64,000 nucleotides of DNA from Promicromonospora thailandica (GTDB lineage Bacteria > Actinomycetota > Actinomycetes > Actinomycetales > Cellulomonadaceae). The notes beneath the pieces are model-generated. The model searched no databases and was not told the DNA's origin. It was given only the letters and a program-made list of their open reading frames with translations. Below, in pieces: positions 35,069 through 42,684 of the stretch. The stretch is taken from positions 1 through 64,000 of the forward strand of contig NZ_JAMTCS010000004.1 of NCBI RefSeq assembly GCF_024171955.1, given 5' to 3'. A program made the position numbers and the translations under genes. Within the stretch, counting starts at the first letter, position 1. Every line of letters starts with the position of its first letter.

Positions 35069-35124
35069 CGAGAACGACCTCGGGGACGGTTCGGGGCCCG
35101 AATCGGTCCCGTAGGTCGTTCTCG
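35069..35124. terminator. Bidirectional stem-loop terminator between GH27 and LysR genes
   Basis: CGAGAACGACCT (35069-35080) pairs exactly with AGGTCGTTCTCG (35113-35124), and the inner sequence (CGGTTCGG with CCGAATCG) extends the stem. It sits between the convergent stops. Confidence 0.72.
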
Positions 35125-35150
35125 AAGCGGAGATCAGGGCAGACCTCCGG

Positions 35151-36038
35151 TCAGGGGGTGGGGGTCAGGGTGTCGTCGAGGAGCTCCACGAAGTGCGGTG
35201 CCGCGGAGTCGCGGCCGGGGCCGGTGACCACCGAGACGATCCAGTCCGCGGCGCCGTCCGGCTCGACCGGGACCATCACGAGGCGGGCGGCCTGCGGCTT
35301 GGCCGCGACGTGGCGGGGCACGAGCGCGACACCGAGGCCGCGGTCGACGAGGTCCAGCAGGGTGTGCACCTCGTTGACCGTGAACCGCACCCGGCGGTGC
35401 ACGCCGCGGGCCGCGAACGCGTCGTCGTTGAGCCGGCGCACCGCCCACGACGGGTGGAAGTCGATGAAGCTCTCACCGCCCAGGTCGCCCCGGTCCACGA
35501 CCGGCCGGGCGGCGAGGGGGTGGTCCGGCGGGCAGAGCAGCACCACGGGCTCCTGGCCCAGCACGGTGCGCGGCAGCACGCCCACGTGGTCGGCCGTGGC
35601 CACGAACGCGACGTCGAGGCCGCCGTCGCGCACCTCGGCCAGGAGCTCGTGCGAACCCGCCTGGCTGAACGCGATCTCCACGCGCGGGTAGCGCCGGTGG
35701 AAGCGTTCCAGCAGCGAGGCGACGTCCACGAGGCCGAGGCACTGCTCCGCGCCGACCCGCAGCGTGCCCGCGAGCTCGCGGGACACCTGGACCACCGCGT
35801 CGCGAGCTTCCGTCGCGGAGGAGAGCATGGAACGGGCGAAGGGCAGCAGCGCCAGGCCCGCCTCGGTGGGTTCGACCCGGCGGGTGGTCCTGGTGAACAG
35901 CCTGGTGCCCAGCTCGACCTCGAGGTTACGGATGGCGGCGGACAGCCCGGACTGGGAGACGCCGGTGAGCTCGGCAGCCCGGGTGAACTGGCGCTCCTCC
36001 GCGAGGGCTACCAGGTATTCCATCTGACGCAGTTCCAT
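35151..36038 (-). CDS. LysR-family transcriptional regulator
   Basis: A 295-residue LysR regulator beginning MELRQMEYLVALAEERQFTR. The HTH runs to about residue 60 (AAELTGVSQSGLSAAIRNLE) and the effector domain spans about 90-290 (TLRVGAEQCLGLVDVASLLE, GVALVPRHVAAKP). It is divergent from two aldo/keto reductase genes with 102 bp between starts. The AT-richer intergenic region has TTCTAGG-type elements, which are good candidates for its binding site and for control of the reductases. Confidence 0.9.
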   Translation of the reverse strand: MELRQMEYLVALAEERQFTRAAELTGVSQSGLSAAIRNLEVELGTRLFTRTTRRVEPTEAGLALLPFARSMLSSATEARDAVVQVSRELAGTLRVGAEQCLGLVDVASLLERFHRRYPRVEIAFSQAGSHELLAEVRDGGLDVAFVATADHVGVLPRTVLGQEPVVLLCPPDHPLAARPVVDRGDLGGESFIDFHPSWAVRRLNDDAFAARGVHRRVRFTVNEVHTLLDLVDRGLGVALVPRHVAAKPQAARLVMVPVEPDGAADWIVSVVTGPGRDSAAPHFVELLDDTLTPTP

Positions 36039-36051
36039 TGATCGATACCAG

Positions 36052-36103
36052 TTCTAGGAATGATGATCCACAGTTGTTGGACTTCTAGGTTACGGCTTCC
36101 TAG
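36052..36103. promoter_or_regulatory. LysR-type control region with three TTCTAGG-like elements
   Basis: TTCTAGGAA at 36052-36060, TTCTAGGT at 36083-36090 and TTCCTAG at 36097-36103. The first and third form an inverted pair (CTAGGAA/TTCCTAG). They lie between the LysR gene and the first reductase gene. Confidence 0.45.
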
Positions 36104-36140
36104 TCTCTGGTCCGAACCCGTTGCGACATGAGGAGAAGAC

Positions 36141-37007
36141 ATGCAGCTCCGTTCCATCGGCGGCCGTTCCGTCTCCGCGATCGGCCTCGGCGGCATGCCG
36201 ATGTCCATCGAGGGGCGGCCCGACCGCGAGCGCTCCATCGCCACGATCCACGCCGCCCTCGACGCCGGCGTCACCTTCATCGACACCGCCGACGCCTACC
36301 ACCTGCACGCCGACGAGGTGGGCCACAACGAGGAGCTCATCGCCGAGGCCCTGCGCTCCTGGGGCGGCGACGCCTCCGGCGTCCTCGTCGCCACCAAGGG
36401 CGGGCACCTGCGCCCGGGCGACGGCTCCTGGACGAAGGACGGCCGGCCCGAGTACCTCAAGGAGGCCGCGAAGGCGTCGGCCAAGCGCCTCGGCGTCGAG
36501 GCCATCGGGCTGTACCAGTTCCACCGCCCCGACCCGAACGTGCCCTACGGCGACTCGGTGGGCGCGATCCGTGACCTGCTCGACGAGGGCGTCATCGAGC
36601 TGGCCGGCATCTCGAACGCGAACCCGGACCAGATCCGCGAGGCGAACGACATCCTGGGCGGCCGGCTGGTCTCGGTGCAGAACCAGTTCTCGCCGCGGTT
36701 CCGGTCCTCGCTGCCCGAGCTCGAGCTGTGCGCCGAGCTCGGCATCGCGTTCCTGCCGTGGAGCCCGCTCGGCGGCATCTCCCTGGCCCGCTCGGGCGAG
36801 CTCGGCGCCGAGTACTCGGCGTTCCAGGAGGTCGCGGACGCGCACGGCGTGTCCCCGTTCCGGGTGACGCTGGCGTGGGAGCTGGCGCTCGCGCCCGTCG
36901 TCGTGCCGATCCCCGGCGCGTCGCGGCCCGAGAGCATCCGCGACTCGGCGCAGGCGGCCGACCTCACGCTCACCGACGACGAGGTCGCCCGCCTGTCGGC
37001 GGCCTGA
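36141..37007 (+). CDS. Aldo/keto reductase
   Basis: A 288-residue AKR. Motifs: GLGGMPMSIEG at the N-terminus, FIDTADAY with catalytic Asp/Tyr region (about residues 46-53), the catalytic Lys in VATKGGHLRPG (about 84) and LYQFHRPDPN with catalytic His (about 117), then IPGASRPES in the cofactor-binding tail. The set Asp-Tyr-Lys-His is complete. It reduces carbonyl groups with NADPH; the substrate is unknown. GAGGAG lies about 8 nt before the ATG. It is probably co-transcribed with the second reductase 28 bp downstream. Confidence 0.9.
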   Translation: MQLRSIGGRSVSAIGLGGMPMSIEGRPDRERSIATIHAALDAGVTFIDTADAYHLHADEVGHNEELIAEALRSWGGDASGVLVATKGGHLRPGDGSWTKDGRPEYLKEAAKASAKRLGVEAIGLYQFHRPDPNVPYGDSVGAIRDLLDEGVIELAGISNANPDQIREANDILGGRLVSVQNQFSPRFRSSLPELELCAELGIAFLPWSPLGGISLARSGELGAEYSAFQEVADAHGVSPFRVTLAWELALAPVVVPIPGASRPESIRDSAQAADLTLTDDEVARLSAA

Positions 37008-37035
37008 CCCACCCAGAACTCAGGAGACACATCCC

Positions 37036-37968
37036 GTGAAGACCTTCACCCTGCCGGGGACGGAGCTCACCGTCCCGAACGTCGTGCTGGGGCTCATGCG
37101 CATCCAGGAGAAGACGGACGAGGAGGTACGCACGCTCGTCAAGACCGCCCGCGACGCCGGCATCTCGTTCTTCGACCACGCCGACGTCTACGGCTCGGCG
37201 CTGCACGGCTGCGAGACGCGGTTCGCCGAGGCGATGCAGCTCACGCCCTCGGAGCGCGAGGAGATCGTGCTGCAGACCAAGGCCGGCATCGTGCGCGAGG
37301 GGCCGTACTTCGACTTCTCGTACGAGCACATCGTCGAGTCCGTGAACGGCTCGCTGGCCGCGCTGGGCACCGACTACATCGACATCCTGCTGCTGCACCG
37401 CCCGGACGCCCTCGTGGAGCCGGACGAGGTGGCGCGCGCGTTCGACGAGCTGCAGGCCGCCGGCAAGGTGCGGTCCTTCGGCGTCTCGAACCACACGCCG
37501 GGCCAGATCGAGCTGCTGCGGAAGTCCGTCACGCAGCCGATCGTGGCCAACCAGCTCCAGCTCTCGGTGACGCACGCGCCCCTGGTGGCGCAGGGTGTGG
37601 CCGCGAACATGCAGGCGCTGGACCAGTCGATCAGCCGGGACTCCGGCACGCTCGACTACTGCCGCCTGCACGACATCACGGTCCAGGCCTGGTCCCCGTT
37701 CCAGGCCGGGTTCTTCAGCGGCACCTTCCTCGGGTCGCCGGACTACCCCGAGCTCAACGCCGCGATCGACCGGCTCGCCGCGAAGTACGACGTGCCGGCC
37801 ATCGCGATCGCCACGGCCTGGATCACGCGGCACCCCGCGCAGATGCAGGTGGTGCTCGGCACGACGACGCCGGAGCGCGTCGCGGGCGCGGCCCAGGGGT
37901 CGGACATCCCCCTGACCCGGGCCGAGTGGTACGAGATGTACCGCGCGGCGGGCTACACGGTCCCCTGA
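37036..37968 (+). CDS. Aldo/keto reductase (YdhF-like)
   Basis: A 310-residue AKR of the YdhF type. Motifs are VLGLMRIQEK, FFDHADVYG (catalytic Asp/Tyr), LQTKAGIV (catalytic Lys), ILLLHRPDALVEPDEV (catalytic His) and LGTTTPERV near the C-terminus. The GTG at 37036 follows CAGGAG. It differs clearly from the first reductase, so the pair is not a recent duplication. Likely NAD(P)H-dependent carbonyl or sugar reduction; substrate unknown. Confidence 0.9.
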   Translation: MKTFTLPGTELTVPNVVLGLMRIQEKTDEEVRTLVKTARDAGISFFDHADVYGSALHGCETRFAEAMQLTPSEREEIVLQTKAGIVREGPYFDFSYEHIVESVNGSLAALGTDYIDILLLHRPDALVEPDEVARAFDELQAAGKVRSFGVSNHTPGQIELLRKSVTQPIVANQLQLSVTHAPLVAQGVAANMQALDQSISRDSGTLDYCRLHDITVQAWSPFQAGFFSGTFLGSPDYPELNAAIDRLAAKYDVPAIAIATAWITRHPAQMQVVLGTTTPERVAGAAQGSDIPLTRAEWYEMYRAAGYTVP

Positions 37969-37988
37969 CCCGTCCCCGGCGCACGTGT

Positions 37989-38025
37989 CGGACGCCCAGG
38001 CCGCCCCCGGCGACCTGGGCGTCCG
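37989..38025. terminator. Intrinsic-type terminator after the reductase pair
   Basis: CGGACGCCCAGG (37989-38000) pairs exactly with CCTGGGCGTCCG (38014-38025), a 12-bp stem with 13-nt loop, followed by GGCTTT. It lies between two convergent genes. Confidence 0.78.
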
Positions 38026-38029
38026 GCTT

Positions 38030-39391
38030 TCAGGGGAGGATGTTGTGGGTCGACGCGAACGTGTTCTCCGGGTCGTAGGTGCGCTTGATCTCGCGGAGGC
38101 GGGCCAGGGTGGGCTCCGGGTAGGCGTTGCGGACGTCGTCCTGCGTCGCCGTGCCCATGAAGTTCACGTAGCCGCGGCCCTCGACCCCGAGCGCGTCCGC
38201 CGCCGTGGCCGTCCACTCCTGCGCGGCCGGGAGGCCGTCCGAGGCCAGGGCGTTGCCACCCACGGACACCATGAACGCGGGGTCGCGGTGCGCGAAGGCC
38301 GTCGCGGCGGCGTCGACCCGCGCGATCGCGCCGCCCATGGGCCGGATGTTGACCGCGGCGGGCCCCGGGGCGGCGCTGACCGCCTCGATCGCCGCCGTGG
38401 CCCACGCCTCGTCGGGCGACCAGGTGCCCTCGCCGAGGAAGCCGGTGCGCAGGTCGCCGATCCCGCCGGGCGCGGGGCCCCCGCCGCCGAACAGGCCCGG
38501 GTAGGGCAGCTCGGCCACGCCGTCGAGCAACGGCTTGAGCTCCCGCAGCGGCGCGAGCGTGGCCGCGGCGTCGGAACCCGAGTGACAGAGCAGCGCCATG
38601 AGCACGGGCTTGCCGCGCAGCTCCTCCGGCACCATCGGGGCGGGCGGGGCGAGCATGACGTTCACCATGCCGGAGAGCTCCTCCGGACCCTCCGCGAGGG
38701 TGCGCAGGATGGTGGCGAGGCCCTCCGGACTGGGCTCCCACATCATCATGCCGCCGGTGACCGTGCCGACCTCGTGCAGCCGCAGGTCCAGCCGCGTGAC
38801 CACCCCGAAGTTGCCACCGCCGCCCCGCAGCGCCCAGTACAGGTCGGGGTTCTCGTCGGCGTCGGCCCGCACCACCCGGCCGTCGGCGAGCACCACCTCG
38901 GCGCCCAGCAGGTTGTCGACGGTGAGGCCGTACCGCCGGCTCAGGTAGCCGATACCGCCTCCGAGCGTGATGCCCGCGACGCCGACCGAGCCCGTGTCGC
39001 CGAAGCCCGTGGCCAGCCCGTGCTCGCCGGCGGCGGCGGTGTACGGGCCGGCGAGCGCTCCGCCCTGCGCGCGCCCGACGCCGGCCGCCGCGTCGATCTC
39101 GACGCCGTCCAGGAGGCGCAGGTCGAGCACCAGGCCGCCGTCGACCAGGGCGTGCCGGGACTGGTGGTGCCCGCCCGCGCGGACCGCGACCGGTAGGCCC
39201 GCCTCCTGCGCCGCGGCGAGCGCCGTCGCGATCTCGGCGGCGGAGCGCACCCGCGCGACGGCGGCCGGGGTGCGCGGCGGCCCGCCCACGAACACGGTGG
39301 TGGTCTCCGCGAAGGCGGGGTGGTCCGGGGTGAGCAGCCGGTCGCCGAGCGCGTCGGCGAGCGGGGCGAGGGGGGTGTCGTGCGTCGACAT
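38030..39391 (-). CDS. FAD-linked oxidoreductase, berberine-bridge-enzyme-like
   Basis: A 453-residue FAD-binding PCMH-type oxidase. The FAD domain shows VRAGGHHQSRHALVDGG (about residues 68-84; the second His position is where the flavin is often covalently held), then GVGRAQGGALAG, GDTGSVGVAGITLGGGIGYLSR and GGGGNFGVVTRLDLR. The C-terminal BBE tail is YDPENTFASTHNILP. It should oxidise a small molecule with O2. The ATG at 39391 follows GGAGG by 7 nt. It is divergent from a MarR gene, which probably represses it. Confidence 0.9.
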   Translation of the reverse strand: MSTHDTPLAPLADALGDRLLTPDHPAFAETTTVFVGGPPRTPAAVARVRSAAEIATALAAAQEAGLPVAVRAGGHHQSRHALVDGGLVLDLRLLDGVEIDAAAGVGRAQGGALAGPYTAAAGEHGLATGFGDTGSVGVAGITLGGGIGYLSRRYGLTVDNLLGAEVVLADGRVVRADADENPDLYWALRGGGGNFGVVTRLDLRLHEVGTVTGGMMMWEPSPEGLATILRTLAEGPEELSGMVNVMLAPPAPMVPEELRGKPVLMALLCHSGSDAAATLAPLRELKPLLDGVAELPYPGLFGGGGPAPGGIGDLRTGFLGEGTWSPDEAWATAAIEAVSAAPGPAAVNIRPMGGAIARVDAAATAFAHRDPAFMVSVGGNALASDGLPAAQEWTATAADALGVEGRGYVNFMGTATQDDVRNAYPEPTLARLREIKRTYDPENTFASTHNILP

Positions 39392-39443
39392 GTCGGTGCC
39401 TCCGGGGGTTTCGGCGTGCGTCGTGCCGTCAAACGTTAGATAT

Positions 39444-39468
39444 CGAAGCATTAGCCGTCAATGCATTT
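39444..39468. promoter_or_regulatory. AT-rich MarR-type operator candidate
   Basis: GCATT (39447-39451) and AATGC (39459-39463) form a dyad around AGCCGTC in an unusually AT-rich patch between the divergent oxidase and MarR genes. A TAGATATCGA stretch lies just upstream. Confidence 0.45.
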
Positions 39469-39495
39469 CGCCCCCTGCCGAACTAGTCTGCGGGC

Positions 39496-40026
39496 ATGCG
39501 ACCGAACGGGCAGCCCGGCGCCCCGCCACCCGACGTACCGCGCACCACGGACGACGGGCCGGTGCCCGTCGCGGTGGCCATGTGGCAGGCGGTGCAGCGC
39601 GTCATGCGGGCGTTCGACACCCTGATGGCCGAGCAGGGCGCGAGCTGGCAGGTGTGGCACATCCTGCTCGCGCTGCACCAGGGCGCGCCCGCCACGCAGC
39701 GGGAGCTCGCGCGCGCCGTCGGCGTCCGCGAGGCCACCATGACCCACCACCTGCGCGCCATGGAGGACCGCGGCCTCGTGGTCCGCACGCGCGACGACGC
39801 CAACCGCCGGGCGCAGCGCATCGAGGTCACCGAGGCGGGCGAGGCGGTCTACCTGCGGCTCAAGGCCGCGGCGGTCACGTTCGACCGCACGCTGCGCGAC
39901 GCGATCGGCGAGCAGCCGGCCGACGCCGAGGCCTTCCTGGGCACGCTGCACCGGCTCGCGGACGCGGTGCCCGACGACGGCCGCGGCGCCGTCCCCGAGG
40001 GCATCCCGGGCAACCGCCGGCCCTAG
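39496..40026 (+). CDS. MarR-family transcriptional regulator
   Basis: A 176-residue MarR regulator with the winged HTH in about residues 55-115: QRELARAVGVREATMTHHLRAMEDRGLVVR followed by the wing RDDANRRAQRIEVT. The ends form the dimer interface. No ligand is evident. Divergent from the FAD oxidase gene. Its stop overlaps the end of the convergent methionine aminopeptidase gene by 4 bp. Confidence 0.9.
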   Translation: MRPNGQPGAPPPDVPRTTDDGPVPVAVAMWQAVQRVMRAFDTLMAEQGASWQVWHILLALHQGAPATQRELARAVGVREATMTHHLRAMEDRGLVVRTRDDANRRAQRIEVTEAGEAVYLRLKAAAVTFDRTLRDAIGEQPADAEAFLGTLHRLADAVPDDGRGAVPEGIPGNRRP

Positions 40027-40799
40027 GCCCGCGTCGGCAGGGTGAGGATCTCGGCGCCGTCCTCCGTGACGGCGATCGTGTGCTCGCTGTGCGCCGTGCG
40101 GGACCCGGTCGCGCTGCGCAGCGTCCAGCCGTCGGCATCGACCACGAGCTCGTCGGTGTCCGCCATGACCCACGGCTCGAGGGCGAGCAGCAGCCCCGGG
40201 CGCAGGCGGTACCCACGCCCCGGCCGACCGAGGTTCGACACGTGCGGCTCCTGGTGCATCGTCGAGCCGATGCCGTGGCCGCCGAACTCCGTGTTCACCG
40301 CGTGGCCCGCCGCCGTCAGCACCTCACCGATGGCGTGCGAGAGGTCGCCGATCCGCGCTCCCGGGCCCGCGGCGGCGATGCCCGCCGCCAGCGCGCGCTC
40401 GGTGACGTCGATCAGGGCGACGCTCTCCGGCGGGCGCGTGTCACCCACCACGAAGCTGATCGCCGAGTCCGCCGCGACGCCGTCGAGCAGCACCGCGAGG
40501 TCGAGGGTCAGCAGGTCGCCGTCGGCGAGGGTCTGGTCGCGCGGCATGCCGTGCAGCACCGCGTCGTTCACCGCCGTGCAGACGTAGTGGCCGAACGGCC
40601 CCCGCCCGAACGACGGCGCGTAGTCGACGTAGCAGGACCGGGCTCCGGCGTCCGCGATCAGCTCGCCGGCCCAGCGGTCGATGTCCAGGAGGTTGGCGCC
40701 CACCACACTGCGGCCGCGCAGGGCCTGGAGGATGTCGGCGACCAGGGCGCCGGTCGCGCGGGCGCGGTCCAGCTCTGCGGGGTTCAGGATCTCGATCAT
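40023..40799 (-). CDS. map: Type I methionine aminopeptidase (probably not the housekeeping copy)
   Basis: A 258-residue enzyme that removes initiator Met with a two-metal centre. All five ligands are present: Asp100, Asp111, His175, Glu208 and Glu239, in the contexts LTLDLAVLLDGVAADSAISF, FGGHGIGSTMHQEPHV, LALEPW and SEHTIAV; His83 is the usual catalytic helper. Actinobacteria normally keep the main map gene near secY-adk-infA, which is absent here, so this is probably an additional isozyme. A small XRE gene is divergent and a 14-bp-spaced operator array covers the gap, implying tight control. Confidence 0.9.
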   Translation of the reverse strand: MIEILNPAELDRARATGALVADILQALRGRSVVGANLLDIDRWAGELIADAGARSCYVDYAPSFGRGPFGHYVCTAVNDAVLHGMPRDQTLADGDLLTLDLAVLLDGVAADSAISFVVGDTRPPESVALIDVTERALAAGIAAAGPGARIGDLSHAIGEVLTAAGHAVNTEFGGHGIGSTMHQEPHVSNLGRPGRGYRLRPGLLLALEPWVMADTDELVVDADGWTLRSATGSRTAHSEHTIAVTEDGAEILTLPTRA

Positions 40800-40807
40800 G
40801 GGATAAC

Positions 40808-40858
40808 TATACCGGCCTATTTATACCGGCACAGTTATACCGGTCCAGTAATACCGGT
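40808..40858. promoter_or_regulatory. Four ATACCGG repeats at exact 14-bp spacing
   Basis: ATACCGG occurs at 40809, 40823, 40837 and 40851, every 14 bp, three of them preceded by T. The array fills the 73-bp gap between the divergent map and XRE genes. It is almost certainly the operator/promoter region; XRE binding is inferred. Confidence 0.8.
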
Positions 40859-40872
40859 ACTAGTATCGACTC

Positions 40873-41145
40873 ATGGTCAGGTTGCCGCTCACCCCCGCCG
40901 AGGTCGAACGAGGTCAGCGCCTGGGCGCCCTGCTGCGCCGCGCGCGCGGGGACCGCCCCATGCTCGACGTCGCCCTGGCGGCCGGCGTCTCGCCGGAGAC
41001 CCTCCGCAAGATCGAGACCGGCCGCGTGGCCACGCCCGCCTTCCCGACCGTCGCCGCGCTCGCCGACGTGCTCGGCCTGTCCCTGGACGAGCTGTGGTCC
41101 GAGGTCAGCCGGCCCGAGCCGGCGCGCGAGCCGCTCGCGTCGTGA
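40873..41145 (+). CDS. XRE-family regulator (small HTH protein)
   Basis: A 90-residue protein. The Cro/CI-type HTH covers about residues 15-72: LGALLRRARGDRPMLDVALAAG, VSPETLRKIETGRVATPAF and PTVAALADVLGLSLDELW. No partner toxin-like ORF is present; the divergent partner is methionine aminopeptidase. It likely controls map and itself through the ATACCGG array. ATG at 40873 directly follows the array, with no strong ribosome site. Confidence 0.88.
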   Translation: MVRLPLTPAEVERGQRLGALLRRARGDRPMLDVALAAGVSPETLRKIETGRVATPAFPTVAALADVLGLSLDELWSEVSRPEPAREPLAS

Positions 41146-41236
41146 GACGGGGCACGGCCGCGGGAATAGGTGGTGCCCCGGGCAACTTTGCATGTCTCGT
41201 GCAGCACTCCCGGACCTCCACGTCGAGCCCTCGGCC

Positions 41237-42676
41237 ATGACCACGCCCGACACCGCCGCCGACACCCGCCTCGGCCTGCGCGGTGACCGCGGCCCGATCC
41301 TCGGCGCACTGATGCTGGCCACGGCGCTCGTGGCCCTCGACGCCACCATCCTCGCGACCGCGTCGACCACCATCGCGCGCGAGCTCGGCGCGTTCGAGCA
41401 GGTGCCGTGGCTGTTCTCCGCGTACACGCTCGCGCAGGCCGTGACCGTGCCGGTGTACGGCCGGCTGGCCGACGTGCTGGGCCGCAAGCGCGTGATGCTC
41501 GTGGGCATCGCGCTGTTCCTGCTCGGCTCGGTGCTGTGCGCCGTGGCCTGGAGCATGCCCGCGCTCATCTGGTCACGCGTGCTGCAGGGCCTCGGCGCCG
41601 GCGCGATCCTGCCCCTGTCGATGACCATCGCGAGCGACATCTACACGCTGGCCGAGCGCGCGCGGACGCAGGGCTACATGGCCAGCGTGTGGGCCGTCTC
41701 GTCGGTGCTCGGCCCCACGCTCGGCGGCGTGTTCAGCCAGTTCGTGAGCTGGCGCTGGATCTTCTGGGTCAACGTGCCGATCGGCGCCGTGGCCCTGCTG
41801 ACCCTGTGGCGCACCTTCCGGGAGAAGGAGCGCGACGGCGCCCGCGAGCCCGTCGACTACCTCGGGGCGGTGCTGCTCACCGGGGGCAGCACCCTGCTGG
41901 TGCTCGGTCTGCTGGAGGGCGGGCACGCGTGGGGCTGGGCGTCGCCGCAGTCGATCGGCATCTTCGGCGCGTCGGTGGTGCTGCTCGCGGCGTTCGCGGT
42001 GGCCGCGCGACGCACCGCCCACCCCATCTTCGACCTGCGGCTGCTGCGGCGCCGGGTCGTGGGCGCGTCGACGGCGGCGTCGCTCATGGTCGGCGTCATC
42101 ACGCTCGGCCTGTCCACCTACGTGCCCATCTACGCGCAGGGCGTGCTCGGCGTCGGACCGCTCGTGGCCGGTTTCGCGCTGGCCTCGCTCACGCTCGGCT
42201 GGCCCATCGCGGCCACCCTGTCGGGGCGCGTGTACCTGACGATCGGGTTCCGCTGGACCAGCACCATCGGGTCGCTCGTGGTGCTGGCCGGCACGCTCCT
42301 CACCCTCCTGCTCGGCACCGGGTCGGCCGTGTGGCAGATCTCGGCGTCCGTGTTCGTGATCGGGCTCGGCATGGGCCTCGTGGCGGTGCCCACCCTGCTC
42401 GCCGCCCAGCACAGCGTGGGCTGGGGCGAGCGCGGCGCGGTGACGGCCACGAACATGTTCGCCCGGTCGATCGGGCAGGCCGTGGGGGTCGCCGCGCTCG
42501 GGGCGGTGGTGAACGCCCTGACCGTCGTCGGCGCGGACGGCACGCCCGAGGGCGCGGGCCTGGCCGACGCCATGCACCTGGTGTTCTGGTGCGTGGTGGG
42601 CTGCGCGGCGCTCATGGTCGGCACGGTGCTCCTGCTCCCGCGCGACGACCCGCGGCGCGCGGCCCCCGCCGCCTGA
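41237..42676 (+). CDS. DHA2-type MFS drug exporter (14 TM)
   Basis: A 479-residue MFS transporter with 14 predicted helices. DHA2 marks: LDATILATASTTIARELG in helix 1, motif A GRLADVLGRKRVMLVG, motif C-like SSVLGPTLGGVFSQFVSWRWIFWVNVPIG and a large hydrophobic second half. Expected to export drugs or metabolites against the proton gradient. The ATG at 41237 is preferred because it sits close to helix 1; an ATG at 41192 would add 15 residues, and neither has a good ribosome site. Confidence 0.88.
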   Translation: MTTPDTAADTRLGLRGDRGPILGALMLATALVALDATILATASTTIARELGAFEQVPWLFSAYTLAQAVTVPVYGRLADVLGRKRVMLVGIALFLLGSVLCAVAWSMPALIWSRVLQGLGAGAILPLSMTIASDIYTLAERARTQGYMASVWAVSSVLGPTLGGVFSQFVSWRWIFWVNVPIGAVALLTLWRTFREKERDGAREPVDYLGAVLLTGGSTLLVLGLLEGGHAWGWASPQSIGIFGASVVLLAAFAVAARRTAHPIFDLRLLRRRVVGASTAASLMVGVITLGLSTYVPIYAQGVLGVGPLVAGFALASLTLGWPIAATLSGRVYLTIGFRWTSTIGSLVVLAGTLLTLLLGTGSAVWQISASVFVIGLGMGLVAVPTLLAAQHSVGWGERGAVTATNMFARSIGQAVGVAALGAVVNALTVVGADGTPEGAGLADAMHLVFWCVVGCAALMVGTVLLLPRDDPRRAAPAA

Positions 42677-42684
42677 GCGGGGGC
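42662..42684. terminator. Short GC-rich hairpin at the convergent ends of the exporter and dnaG
   Basis: GCCCCCGC (42662-42669) pairs with GCGGGGGC (42677-42684) around a 7-nt loop that contains the exporter's stop codon. Confidence 0.5.

Noticed and set aside
40808-40858. Replication iterons
   Set aside because: Repeats are short and lie between two divergent metabolic/regulatory genes with no Rep protein or DnaA-box cluster, so operator function is preferred.
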